NCBI GenBank assembly: GCA_037013685.1
Contig: CM072887.1
Span: forward strand, 41,901,154-41,965,153
Source of the DNA: Acridotheres tristis
Lineage: Eukaryota > Chordata > Aves > Passeriformes > Sturnidae
DNA: 64,000 bases
Direction of reading: 5' to 3'
A program made the position numbers and the translations under genes. The notes beneath the pieces are model-generated. The model searched no databases. It was given only the letters and a program-made list of their open reading frames with translations, and had not been told where the DNA came from. Shown in pieces: positions 24,941 to 37,580 of this stretch (positions are counted from its first letter, which is position 1; each line of letters starts with the position of its first letter).

Positions 24941-27459
24941 TGGACAAAACCCCTTGGGCTTTATTGTGCTATGTCGCATAGCAAACAGGAGACCGACTGA
25001 TTTAGATGACAATGCCTTTGTATCATTCCAGGTGATAAAGCAATATTATGTGTGTCTTTCCATGCAAGTGTGAATGGGAATGTCTAGATTTTTATCTTTG
25101 CAGGAGTGAACTATATTCATCAAAAAGATTTGTTTCTTTTATCCCCCCTTTATAACATAGGCAATTAAAAGCAGAACAGACAAGTGAGGTTAAAATAACA
25201 CAGAGGCAATTGGCAGTGCCCTGCTGCTGATCTCTCCTTTGAACATCTGCTGGCACTCTCAGGGGAATATGGTTGGGATAGGAGTGATTTCTGCTGACTC
25301 ATTATGGTTTATTAACACCAAATTGAATATATTGGCAGTGTAGGTGTCCCTGGAGAGCAGCTAGAAGAAACGGCACTCTGTAGATATGCTTTATTTGCCT
25401 ATGATTCAAAAATAAATCCTCACACTGGGAAGGGTAGGGGGCTGGAATCAGGATGTGAATGATAAAGGAAAAGTGCTCCTGCAGTAAACCCTCGTTATTT
25501 CAAGGTACATTTAGGGAATTTCAGCTGTGATTAATATCTTCTGTGTAGAGGAAGATACAAGACCGAAGAGTGATGGGGGCAGGGAGAAGAAGCCAGGGAA
25601 GTGCAGCCTGTCCTGGTGGTGTTCTCAGGGCCAGTGCCCCATGCAGCACAGCCCCATATCCATCTGCAGATCCCAGCATCCGGATACAGACCCCCAGCAA
25701 ATATATTGACATGGGCTTAGAACCAAAGGTGAAAACAAATGGTCTGAAACTGGGTTAGATACTGTTATGAAGCAGCAAAGAACTAAGCTTGCTGTGATGT
25801 GTTAAATACATTTTTCATCTTTAGCTGCTTGTGTACAGAATGCAGCTATGTGCAGTTAAAATTTTAACAAGAAATTGCAGCCACTGATCTGAAGGAATCC
25901 CAGTTGCTTGGACTCCAAGCACAAGTTTGAAGCTGAGGTTTTGGCATCATGGTGTCATTCTTATCTCTGCTGCAGGAGCTGTGAGGTTATTTTCTGTTTC
26001 TGTTTTTGTTTCTGATTCAGTTTAGTGACTGGCTTATTGAGCACTGAAGAACTGAGTTAAATTACTGAGAGAAACCTGTTTATCCTCTTCCAATCTGCAA
26101 ATAAAAGCTGTGTTTCAACAGATACATCTGTCCCTGTTATAATCTTAGAGCAGTTTGGGACCTAGAACTGATTGCATCCACTTCCTTAATTGAGGCAATG
26201 TTTCCTTTTGATCAATTTAAAATACAAATTTGGATAAACTTAACTTCCTTCATATGTACACAAATCATGAAAGAATAATTTAGTTAGTGAATTTGATACT
26301 ATTTTTAGGTGTTCTTTGTGTGCCTTTTAAGAAGATCCCACTGTCAATCAAGCTGAGCTTGGTGTAAATATATTAACATAACAATAGAAACACAACGTAC
26401 TATTTTTTAATAAAACAAACATGAGGGTAATACAAAGGTACAACTCTGGTAGGTTATAACTGTTTAAATAATGTTCCTGTGTTGTACTCTTAGAACATAT
26501 ATATTCTGACATACAGCATGATTTGGTTGTGGATGAACCTGTTTTGATGATTGCTGTGCAAAGAGGACCACGTCTTTTGAAGACTAGCTAAAAAGTAGAA
26601 ATGTGGATTAAAACTGATTTAAGCTCAGGCTGTGTTTAAAATACAATGCTGTTCCAGAGAAGAAAATGGCAACTTTCCTTGCTCCCCACTTTTGTATCTT
26701 TGGTTCCTGCATTCCTGTGCAAGGCTTGCGGTTCTTTCAGGATAAATTTTTCTTGTACCATTCACTTCAGCAAATCAGTACTGGTGGAGAGTATCTGCAT
26801 GTTCCCTGAGCTGGCAAGCAGTGGTTCTTGTTAGCACTGCTTCGGGAAATTTGTTCCCAGTGTCTGGGATGGTTTTCTTCAGTGTTTATTCCTTTCCCTC
26901 AAGTACTTATTTGGAGGCAGACCCTGGTTTTGTGCAGGAGGCATGGTGTCATGCTCCCATTCTTTTATCTCACCATAATTTAGAGCAAGCCTGATATCCT
27001 GATAATATGAAAGGGAATTCAGCCTCCCAGATGTACCTAATTCTCTTTTTTCTTGTAGGTGATAACCAACGAGTAGGCATGTATTGTTCCCAACCTTCTG
27101 GCATGCTGAGGACAACAGAAAGGAGCAAAGGGCAAGCTCACTTGCCTGATTACAGTCTAATTCTTTAATTTATTCCTTAATTCTTCAGTCAGCCTTACAC
27201 ATACAGAATACAGAAGCAATGTGTTGAAGCAACAGATGCAAACATCAGCCTTGAACTGCAAAGCAACTTGTGAACTTTATTCAGTGTATCTTACTGGGGA
27301 ATGCACTGATGCTAAGGGAAAAGGAACCTGAATTAAATTAACTGAAGAAGAATACTTTATAAGCAGACTAGCATTATTCTTCCAAGTTTCTGAAGGGCTT
27401 TTAAAAGCACAAGTTAATTAGTCTCCCAGCCCTTCTGAGATAAAGCTCCTTTTACACAG

Positions 27460-27525
27460 GCTTGAGGCCAGGAGAGACTGTTACATTATTTAGTCTGACT
27501 TTGCCCTTTGCGTGTGCCAGGCAAA
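27460..27525 (-). repeat. Old CR1-like (amniote) LINE fragment
   Basis: CTTGAGGCCAGGAGAGACTG then TTACATTATTTAGTCTGAC resembles the older amniote CR1 tail with the pattern GGCCAGAAGGGACC..ATCATCTAGTCTGACC. The match is from memory and the subfamily is not assigned. Confidence 0.5.
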
Positions 27526-28268
27526 TGCTTTCTTAATGTCTCTCATGGACAACAAAGTGTGACTTTTCCTACTGGCCTTCATCAAGTTATTGAGGTCTTG
27601 AACTGAAAGAACTGGGGTGCTGCTAGGCAGGTATCTGGCTTCTAGGTGCTAAATCTTGCTGTGTATGGTACAACCCAGTATCATGTGTACGGGTGTCCTG
27701 TACAGTGCTTTGTGGGAATCAGTGCCTTGGGTGGGATCTGCAGTCACTGCTTAGAGCTAGCCATCAGAAAGGCTAAGGAGAGAGAGAAGTCCTCAGCCTT
27801 GAGTTTCTACAGAGCTTAGGTATTTTGCTCAGACTTCTAGGGAAATGCAGACTCTTGCCCTCTCCTATACAGGACAAAGTATAGGCAGTATTTAATTTCT
27901 TTTATTGCCTGGAGGGATAGAGACTGACAAATTTTGCTTTGTTGGAGAATATCCAGACTGCCAGGGAAAGAGAGGCTAGGTTTGCTGCTTGTTCTCTTTG
28001 TCTCTTACCAAGAGGATACATAATAGTATTTCCTGGTGATCTCATCTTCCTCCATGAGCAATGGAATATTTTAAATACACTGATACCTGAGACAGATGTT
28101 GAGCATTGTGTTCTTGCCAAAGCAGGGATGGAAACTCATGGGACTTTTGCTGGTGGTGGAACTTGAAGACTAGTGAACTCAGAGTCATATTGAGTGGTTA
28201 AGACAGCTAACAAATTACCAGAATAATTACAGCATCACTTTTCTGGATAATGGGAACTGATACGTCAG

Positions 28269-28291
28269 AAACTTTCCAAGTTGGAAAGTTT
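28269..28291. repeat. Perfect inverted repeat, 11-bp arms, 1-nt centre
   Basis: AAACTTTCCAA (28269-28279), a central G, and TTGGAAAGTTT (28281-28291) form a perfect symmetric site. The TTCC..GGAA layout resembles ETS- or STAT-type half sites facing each other, which is only a resemblance. Confidence 0.9.
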
Positions 28292-28439
28292 GTTAGCACT
28301 GTAATAGAAATCAGCATATACTGGATTTTTAATAACCCATTTTCTTTATTATTATACCGTTCTAATTGTCACATAATGATTTTGTAGTGTTCCAGAAGAG
28401 ACAAAGTGTTCAATTCTTTTATTTTTGAGGACTTAAATG

Positions 28440-28474
28440 AGATTTGTGGCAACCTGGATCTTATGATTCTATTG
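28440..28474 (+). repeat. Possible CR1 3' tail, plus orientation
   Basis: CAACCTGGATCTTATGATTC TATTG resembles the last bases of CR1 elements (CAACCT...ATTCTATGATTCTATG). Only about 30 bp are recognisable, so this is tentative. Confidence 0.35.
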
Positions 28475-31400
28475 AAGTTTACAGATCCCTACTGCGAATT
28501 CCCTTGGCGAATTCCAGTCTGTGATAGTAAAGAGTGGTGTGGTGGAAATATCAATACCATTATAAGTGAAGAATAATGACTTTGGAAAGCAAATGACCAG
28601 TTGCAGTCAGTTAATTCTCTAAGAAATTAAAAGTCGGGACTTGCAAAATCACATCTTATAAAGTTGTTGGTGTGATCTCCAATTGTCTGTTTCTAAACAG
28701 ATCAAGCTTCCTTTTAACATCTAACATTACACTTCATTATTTATGGAAGAGGAATTCGCACTTGATTTTCTTTTTTCCCCTCCATGGTTTTACCCCCTAA
28801 CTGTAACTTGAAGGCTTGTGCCACTAGTTTCAGTTACTCAGTATATGGCTTAGGGAACTAGGTTCACATCAATCACTTCTGAAGAGAATGTCAGGGAAAG
28901 CTCAATGAAATGTTTGTTTCACATCTGATAGGTCTTTAACTCATATAGTAGGCAGGCAATCAGGTGGCTTCTAATATGTTGGTGACTGCTTTGCTATCAC
29001 TTCAATATGGATGTGTCAGTTATCTTCTCGTGCTGTACATTTAATGGTCAGATCAGCCTCTGCACTGCAATTTTAGTTTGTCTTTACTGTACTCTTTTTA
29101 GTCATTGTTCTGGATCGTGTATTTCCAATAAAGTCACTTTATTGAATCTCTTAGGTGAAATTAGAGGAGAAGAAGATTAGAATAGAATTGTTAATACAAA
29201 AACATGCTTCACTAAGTTGCTGAGGGAACTACTTTTGAGGTGCTTCTTGCCGCCGCATGTATGGATATGAGTGTATTGATCATGTATCAAGCAGTTTCTT
29301 GCAACCACCCACATTTTTTCTGCTAAAGAAAGAGTGCTGTCTATTTGTATCTGTAAATCAGCTTTGTTCTTGAATACTTTATTTTCAGCCTTAATTCTGT
29401 CACTCTTGAAGTGGTAGAGGTTTTTTTTTGTTCACCCCCCTCATTGCACAGCTTAGTGTGGATGTGTTGAATTATCCTCCAGTGAGTGAGTACAGACCAC
29501 TTCTTTCTCTCAAAAAGCACTGAATGAATTATCCTTGTTTCCTCCCTCTTCCTTTCCCCCCAGATTTCAGCATATTTGTGTTACCTGAAAACCAGCCTTG
29601 CTGTAAGGTTTTGCAGAAGTTCATTGTGTAAACCCCAAGCTTAGGTTGCTGTTAGTGTTCTGCAGTGAACATGCATTGGTTGCTTTAGTCTTCCTCAGTT
29701 TCTTGTGATAATGGTTTTTGGTACTTTTTGTGATAGCATCTTCATTTATCTGGAACAACAAAAGGGCAATAACAGATGAAGATGTTATGAAGATTTCGGC
29801 TGTGTAGTAGGTGAAGTCCATCATTGTGTTTATCTGTTTGGGTAACACTGAAGAATAGTAAGAATAGTAACATGCTTCCCTCCCTCACCCCCTCCAACTT
29901 TTTTCATGTTTTCCTTACTTTTAAGGGGAAAATTCCCTGCTCCTCTGCTCCTGTCCTGGGAATCTGGGAGATGTCTGTGTGCAGCTACAATGCACAACTT
30001 TATATGCATTTAATTATATTGATTATTTCAGCAGAATTAATGTCCACAGCAGTAACCTATTGTTCATATTTTTTTGTTCATCACTGCAAATTCTGCCTAA
30101 AGTCCCCTCAATTTTTAAAGACTCTCTGAAGTCACCAATTTTACTGTGAACATTTGTTTTTATCATCCACTCCTTATTTACCTTTAACTATTGTTATGTG
30201 CAATAGTCTAATAGTCAATAATAACCTAAAAAATAATGAAACCTGGAACTTCTCCAGGTGTAAACATCATCAAGGCACCCAAATTACAACTTTTATACCT
30301 TTTAGATGTCTTTGGAGTTTACTTTTGTGCTTAAATATGTTGGAGGTATTTCTTTTTTGTTCAGACTAGTATATATTTCTTGCCTCCTTAAATCAAGGCA
30401 TGATGTTCTAATATTGCCTTTCATCCTATCAGTCCTGCATCCTGGTTGCTTCCCTCCCTTCAACATCTGCATCTCTGAGAGAAGCAACTACTGCAGCTGT
30501 TTCTCTTTCAAATTCCCTGCCCTCTTGTCCTTACCCTCAGTTGCCTTACTCTATTCTGAACTTTTTCCATGTCCCACAAAAAAACAGTTTGATACTTCAG
30601 TCTCAGACTTGTGCTTTTCTCTCTTAATATTTTTGGTAAAGTCTGTGAGGAGAGTGGGAATCAGTTTGAAGATGATGCAGGCTGTTTTTACAAATAAGGA
30701 TTTTTTTTTTTTTAATTTTAAAAACTATCCACAACAGTGACTATAATCTAAACTATGATTAATAACAAATTAAGCATGAAAGAATCATGTGCACCAGTAC
30801 AAATGCTTTGTGATGAATATAATGTTCATATTGGAGCATTATCCCCCAGTTCATGCTAATGATTAAATTTCAAAGTATCTAAAGAGAAGATGGAGCAACT
30901 GTGCTTCTAATGAATCTGTAATGAGTTCTAGGGCTGCGTAACCATGCAGAGTTGAGGGATTTGCATAATAATTGTTATAGCTGCACTAAAACTATAGAGC
31001 TTTTTTTCCAGAAGAAATGAGAACTGTTGCACAATTTAGTGAAAAATTCAGCTTTTGTAGCTTCTCCAGCAATACCACAACTGTAACTAAGGAAAAAAAA
31101 AACCTGTAAGGAAGATGTAATGATGGCACTTCACTTGTGCATGTGTAAAAAGTGGGCGTGAAAGCAATGGATTTTATAGCCTGTGTAATTACAAATAAAT
31201 ATATATGAATTTTATACTAATTGGGTCTTCTTCAGCCAGTATTAGGATTCAGAAGTGAATATATGAGAAATATAGAGTGTAGGTAAAATAGGTAAAGGCT
31301 TCCTCAGCATCCTTACTCACTAATAAACAGACAATTATTTTTTAAAAAGAGGACTACTAATAAAGGAAGAAAATTATTTAATTTCCTTTGCAGGAAGAAG

Positions 31401-32090
31401 ATCTTTGCTTAGTCCAGAGTTGTTGCAGGCTACCATTGGTGTGGTTGCTTATTTGGCTTTTTTTCTGTTTAGTTTTACTTTCTACTTAGATTCTTAGAGT
31501 GTACAGTAAAGGGTTCAGAACTGCATTCATTGATTTCCTGTAACACAGCAAGAAAGAGCTCGCACTTTCTATGCTGACTAAAACTAGAGTATTCTGAGGG
31601 CTCTGAAACAGTGAACTGGAAATTCTGATTCTTATTATTTTCAATACTGACATTGAATTTGTAATTAAGAATTCCAGTTGCACAGTTTTCCAGGCAGGCA
31701 ATGTTCTACAATAAAATTACTTCATCTATATGCTGCCTGTCTTGGTTTATTCAATCTTTTATTCTGTCAGGAAACATTTTTCACTTTGTAGAAGTGTTGA
31801 ATTTTCTTACTGATATCAAAGGGCAGCATTAAAATGAACCCCATCTCTTGTCCACATGATGTGGTACACAATGCTGTGCTTGTGATTTGAGGCACTGTGC
31901 TGGCCACAGTCACCACCATGACTACAAAAATACAGCTCTTGTTATTCCTCTCTTTGGGTTTCTTTCTGCTCCATCAGGTGGTCAGTTCGTGCTGCTTGGC
32001 CTCTTCTCAGAGCCAGGCTGGTTCTCTTTCTGCCAGGATCCTTTCTGCTTTTGTTTTCTATGGTTTCACTGATCAGATTGAATTTCTCAA

Positions 32091-32114
32091 GAAAGTGCTC
32101 CCTAGAGCACTTTC
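32091..32114. repeat. Perfect hairpin, 10-bp arms with 4-nt loop
   Basis: GAAAGTGCTC (32091-32100), CCTA, GAGCACTTTC (32105-32114). The stem is half GC and would be stable in RNA, but is too short to be a microRNA precursor on its own. Confidence 0.88.
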
Positions 32115-34851
32115 AGCTGTTCTCTGCCTCCTGATGTTGCACCACTTGTCTGCATTTTTATGGTCTGACCCTGTCTGATGTTGGATGTGAGGTGCTCTAA
32201 CAGTACAGTCAACTTCTGGAAAAAGACAGTGGAGGAAAAAAATCCAGAGAGATTCAGCTCTTTGGATAGTGGATATGGTCCAAGAGTGCAGGGATAAAAC
32301 ATGTTATAAAAGCTGGTGTGAAGTCAAGCATCTCCTTACCAGGTGTAGCAGGTATCATCACATTTCATTCACATTCTTTGCCTTCCAGAGGTACACAAGT
32401 CAGGCCTCTCCTTTTCTTTTTCCTATGCCCTGGATGTGAATGTGCCATGGTAGCCCCCACTGATGAAGGATTGAGCACAGCAGCTGCTGATGGTGCTCTG
32501 AGCAGTTTGTATGTCTGAGGTCAGCAAAAGCAACCAGCTCACTTCAGTCTCCAGCTGCAGGCTGATGAGCTGGTTTGTCTCAATGAGACATGGATGCTGG
32601 GCTTCATGCTGTCTTGTTATCATGGGCAGTCTCCTACAAAGAAATTCTCATTTCCTGACCCCCATCTCCAGCCAGAAGCCTTGTACATGTGGTGTCAGAA
32701 AGTACATGGTTAGCATCACACTTGTCCCAGTCTTATGGCTCTTGGACTATAACAGAGGGAGCTGTCAGTTCCTTAAAACCTGAAATCCTTGACATGCTTC
32801 CTTGACATCAATGAAGTTTCTTTTTTTTAAGCTCTCTACCATGTTCCAAGTCTGGAGTACAACAAACATTCAAGGTGATTTGAACTCACAAAAATATTTA
32901 ATTCAGATTTATTTAGCTCTGCTGCTGAACTGAATTGATCTGTTAATGGCATTGAGAACAGCGAATGACTTGATTAGCAAGAGAAAATTTGATTGATAAA
33001 CTTCTTATTTTCTTGAAGAATAATTTGGCTTCTTTGAAGTAGCCTTGCTTTTGAGTCATGACATTATTTGTGTATGCATCTGTACTCCAAAATAATTTTT
33101 TTTTCTTCAAAATGTGGTTGGTCTCTAACAAGCTTTATCAAGTGTTTCTTGCTTCAATGCAACTTTAAGAACATTTTGAGATTTGAAATTGATATGTTTT
33201 CTACAAGAAAATGTTAGTGTTTGAAAATGCCCGTCACAGTTTTTAGTTTATCTCAGTTGAAAACAATCAAGAGATTAGCAAGAAATGATTTTTGTCTTTA
33301 AATCACATATCAAAGCTGTTTGTGTTAACAAGATAAAATGCATTCTGAGGCAATATGTGCAAAGGCTTGTTTATGAGCAAGAAGAATAGTTATCCTCACT
33401 TGACCTGAAATTTTTACTTTGTTTTGTGCATTTTCTGGATACTTCTAAAACATTTAAATAAAAAAATAATTTATATTTGAACCATACTAACACAATTTTA
33501 TCTTCCTGTTTTGTGTATTATTGTTTAATTTAAAACAAATCTGTAAGAAGTAAAGGGACTATTAATAAAATAGTACTGTTTTTTCAAAAAAGGTTTGATG
33601 CTACTGAGACTCATATCTCTTTAAGTATCATCAGAAATCAGTTATTCAGTAAATAAAATGATGATTTGCTACTTTCTAAAGTTATTATAAAGATAAATCC
33701 ATCTGTGACTACTTGTATTAGTGTAGCATGAAGGATATTATACAAAAAACTTCTTGCCATGGCTTTGCTATCTCATTTGAGCCAATTCGGTGTATCCCAG
33801 GTGAGCCCCAGAACAACCACATTTTGTGTTTGACTTCCCCTTCCACACAGGCTGTCATTAGATGAGCTCAGTCCTATGACCCCTTGCTCTATCCTTGTTA
33901 CATCTTCTTGTGCCAGTTACCTACTGTGAACCATGAATGCTCATCAGGACTTGAAGCAGTAGGCTTCAGACTCTGTCTGGGAGTTTTATGCAGGTGGACA
34001 AAGGAGCTGTGATTGAGGCAAAGAGATTTTCACTTCCTTTTTTCCAGTGGCAGTACTGTGAGCACTGTCTATTTGAACTCTTTGATTCAATCTGCAATGC
34101 CTCACCCCATCAATAATTTGTTCTGTCCTTCTCTGTCAAATCTGATATAGTCTTCATGGAAGAGACAAGAGAATCCTTATAAATCTTGGAATGAAAATTT
34201 TTTGTTTCTTTATAAATTCAGAGTTTTGCTCCTTGTTCCTAACCACAGTTTAAAATGATGCTGTCTTCAATTATCGTTATTTTTTATGCAATATACTGAC
34301 GATTTGGAGCTTTTTTGAAGCAGAGCTTTAGTAACATCACTGAATGCTCTGGGAGGTTGAACTCAAATTTATTTTTATTATTAGATAAAAAGTTTAGTTA
34401 CTCAAGAAGAGCAATTAAAGGAACATCTCAGAGTTGCAGTTTTGTTCCCCAAGAGCTGGAACTACTGAGAGGTGCTGATCTCAGGAGATGACCAGGAAAA
34501 AGGAAACAAGGCTGTCAATGAGAGAATTAGTAACTGAACTTACTAAAAATTAATATCAGGGTGAGTAATGGGATAAGTGATTTTTTTTTTATTTCTCCAA
34601 CTGTTCACATGTTTTCTCTGGCAGGAGGGCACTTTCTGTCTCTTAGGAAGAATATCCCACATAACACAGAAATGCTTGAAGCTTGTATATCAAACTTGGT
34701 TTATGAGGGTTTTTTTAAGATTTTGGTAGTTTGAAGATGTTTCTGCTAATGTGGGTCCTTCCTGCACCTTGTGTTTTGTATTGCATTGATTCTTGAGAAT
34801 GTTCTGGTTTCTTTTCATTCTTTTCTTTCACTTAAAAATATTCCAATTTAG

Positions 34852-34872
34852 CTGAAGCTGCTCAGAAGAGAG
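34852..34872 (+). other. Candidate 21-nt in-frame microexon of DISC1
   Basis: A strong pyrimidine tract (34808-34829) precedes AATTTAG (AG at 34850-34851). There follow 21 nt ending GAGAG and then GTAAGT (34873-34878), a perfect consensus donor. With the phase of the flanking DISC1 exons it would insert seven codons, A-E-A-A-Q-K-R, between Phe and Val, without a stop or frame change. Seven residues is exactly one heptad and the composition suits a coiled coil. Human DISC1 as I remember it has no such insert. It could be a decoy splice pair; RNA data are needed to decide. Confidence 0.3.
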
Positions 34873-36156
34873 GTAAGTTTTTCAAGGGGATTTTTGAGGG
34901 ATCTCTTAGTATTTTTTTGTGTTTTTACTACAAAGTCTGAAAGAATTGGGCTTATAGGCAGAAGAATTTTTATCAGAATTATAAAGGGAAATGTGAAAAA
35001 TGATAACAATAGGAATAAAGCTAATCAAAAGCATTCAATTGAAATACCATTTGACTCGTGCTTGGATTGGGTGTTCCCTGTTATGCTCTAGTAACTTGCC
35101 TGTGATGGGCTGTGCTGATGCAGCACTAGAGACAGCTGTTCACACTGAGGTTGATCTTTGTGTGTGTTGGCCATTTCAGTATGTAGTGCTGAGCTGGAAG
35201 CATAGTAAGTAATGCAGTTAAAACAGGATTTTGCTGGCATCCCTTTTATCAGCCAGTCTTTCAAAGATGCAGAGGCCTAAATGTCCATGCAGAACAGAGA
35301 GAAATTGTGTTGTAACATGGGATCTTACAATTTCTGTTTTACTTTCTTCCCTTCTCTCTTCCCATCTTTTGAATCTATTGGATTCAGTATGAAGTACTGT
35401 GGTACCCTCTAACCCCTCTCCCTGCAGCAGTTCCTCGCCTCAGCGTGTCCACTTTCCCAAAGGCTGCCTTCCCCACCAGCCCACCTGAGCTGCAAATGTT
35501 CTGCATGTGGTTTCAGGGTGGTTTCAGGGTTAAGCTGCATGCTGGCACTGACTCTATAGCAACAGAGACAGTTGGTGCAGGTACTGAAGCTGTGCCTGCA
35601 GATAGATGAAATACCTTTGTTGATAGTCTTTTTGAAGAAAAGTGAATGGAAGTAGAAAAAAAAAAAGAGGAAAAAAGCAGGTCAAAAGCAGAGCCTTGCT
35701 CAGAGGATGAAAGGAGTTAGAGTTTGTTTCTGTGGTATGTACCAGCTGATTAAATTTTTGCTTTGACTTTTGCAAGTTACAGTCTCCCTTTGAGGAGAGT
35801 TTGAGGGCTCCCTTGATAGGCATTGTCAATCGCAGTAAGTCATAAAATCTGTCACCTAGGGTGCCTTGCCCTCCTCGAACTGTTGACGTGTCCCCACTGT
35901 CCTTTGGTGTGAGGTGTGGGGCATCCCTGTGCTGGAAGCTGGAAAACAATCTCCCTGAACACTGGCTATTTCTGGGAGCAGGGATATCCCCAGTGAACTT
36001 GTGAAGCATTCTGGTCCTTCAGGTGACACAGTGATCCTGCCCAACACCTGGGGTGAAACATGCATTGGCAGTGTGCAGTGTATCCTCTTTCACAGCTAAG
36101 GATGGGACTTGCTTTCACCTCGATAATGCTTTTAGAAATAGCCTTAAATTTGGTTG

Positions 36157-36196
36157 TGTTTAATAGTCTGTGGGTCTGTTTAATAGGTTGTGAGTC
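36157..36196 (+). repeat. Tandem duplication, 20-bp unit, two copies
   Basis: TGTTTAATAGTCTGTGGGTC is followed directly by TGTTTAATAGGTTGTGAGTC; 17 of 20 positions agree. Confidence 0.85.
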
Positions 36197-36430
36197 TGTT
36201 GAAGCAGTGTGCAGTTCGGAGCAACTAACTGAGCAGTTGGACACCTGGATTCAGCTCCTGTCTCTGATCCTTGTACTCTCAGCTGATGTTGACACAGTAG
36301 CCATTTCTTTCTGAGTCTCTGTTCACCTAACAAAGTGGTGAAACAGTTCTCTCTTTGTGAAGAGCATCACTTAGTTTTTGGGATCCAGCAGCAAATGGTA
36401 TTCATTTAAAGCCAGGGTGATGAATGGTTT

Positions 36431-37580
36431 ATAGAACTGTAGAATGTTAAGGGTTGGAAGGGACTTCAAAGATCATGCAGTCCCATCTTCCCCTGTGATG
36501 GGCAGGGACACCTCCCACTAGACCAGGCTGCTCAAGGCCTTACCCAGCCTGGCCTTGAGCACTGCCAGGTTAGGGGCATCCACAACCTCTCTGGGCAACC
36601 TGTTCCAGTGCCTCACCACCCTCACAGTAAAGAATTTCTTCCTAATATCTAATCTAAACCTACTCTCTTTCAGTTTGTACCCATTCCCCCTTGTGCTATC
36701 ACTGCATTCCTGACAAAGAGTCTCTCTCCGGCTTCCCTGTATCCGCCTTGGATACTGGAAGGTTGCAATGAGGTCTGTGTGCAACCTTCTCTTCTCCAGG
36801 CTGAAGAGACACAACTCTCTCGGCCTGTGTTCATAGGGGAGGTGCTCCAGCCCTCTTATCGATATTGTGACCTCCTCTGGACTTGCTCCAACGGTTCCAT
36901 GTCCTTCTTATGTTGGGGACACAAGTGCAGGATGCAGGACTCCAGGTGGGGGTCTCACAAGTGTAGAGTAGAATGGTGGGGTCACATCCCTTGGCTTTGC
37001 TGGCCATGTTCCTTTGGATGCAGCCCAGGAGTTCCTTGGTTTTCTGGGCTGTGAGAGCACATTGCCAGTGTATGTTGAGCTGTTCACCAACCATCACCCC
37101 AAATCTTTGCTGGAATAGGTGCTCTCAGTCCCTTCTCTGCCTAGCCTGTAGGCATGCCTGGGATTGCCCACATGTAGGACCTTGCACTATGCTTGGTTGA
37201 ACTTCACAGGTTTGCATGGGCCCACCTCTCCAGCCCATCCAGGTCCCCCTGGATGCCATCCCTCCCCTCCCATACTGTGGTGCCTTGACTGCACCACAAG
37301 GCTTGGTGTCTTCAGTGAACTTGATTAGGGACACTGCATCCCACCATCAGCATTGCTGACAAAAATGCTGAACAGTGTCAGCCCCAGTAGTGACCCCTGA
37401 GGGGCCCACTCTGCTTCCTCATGGAGGGGGTTCCATGCAGCTGTCATCTGCAGCCTGCTGGGTACAGAATGTCCCGTCTTGGACAGAAGCCCAAGTAGCC
37501 TGAGAGCTGCTCTCTTTTTGTCAAAAGATAATTCCCAAAGGGGTCTTCTATTAACTATCCTGCCAAGTCCAGAGGACATT
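36431..37580 (-). mobile_element. 5'-truncated CR1 LINE retrotransposon
   Basis: The + strand begins with diverged copies of the CR1 3'-terminal octamer (ATAGAACTGTAGAATG). It is followed by the hallmark avian CR1 tail GGTTGGAAGGGACTTCAAAG and the highly typical block CTCTGGGCAACCTGTTCCAG (around 36590). The element therefore runs on the minus strand with its 3' end at about 36431. Its body codes for the 3' part of ORF2 (reverse transcriptase) and fades out near 37580, so most of the 5' portion is missing, as usual for CR1 insertions. I see no target-site duplication, which is also normal for CR1. Confidence 0.93.
36518..37579 (-). pseudogene. Broken CR1 ORF2 (reverse transcriptase C-terminal half)
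   Basis: On the minus strand successive frames resemble the CR1 reverse transcriptase in order. A PQGSLLG motif lies at about 37402-37382. A segment at about 37319 has FTEDT where the catalytic FADDT box is expected, so at least one catalytic aspartate is replaced. QCALTAQK..LLGCIQRNMASK follows near 37060-37000, then the terminal piece RLDIRKKFFTVRVVRHWNRL (36660-36600) ending at the stop near 36518. The pieces lie in different frames at about 37330, 37110 and 36820, so the gene is dead. Confidence 0.85.

Noticed and set aside
31486..31701. Minus-strand frame ending NAVLNPLLYTLRI, like the NPxxY end of a GPCR seventh helix
   Set aside because: Only about 12 residues resemble a receptor. I found no other transmembrane segments or conserved GPCR motifs in the neighbouring 1 kb in any frame, so coincidence is more likely than a receptor pseudogene.
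31980..32072. Plus-strand QFVLLGLFSEPG resembling an olfactory receptor N-terminus
   Set aside because: The frame stops within 30 codons and no transmembrane helix or MAYDRYVAIC-type motif follows.
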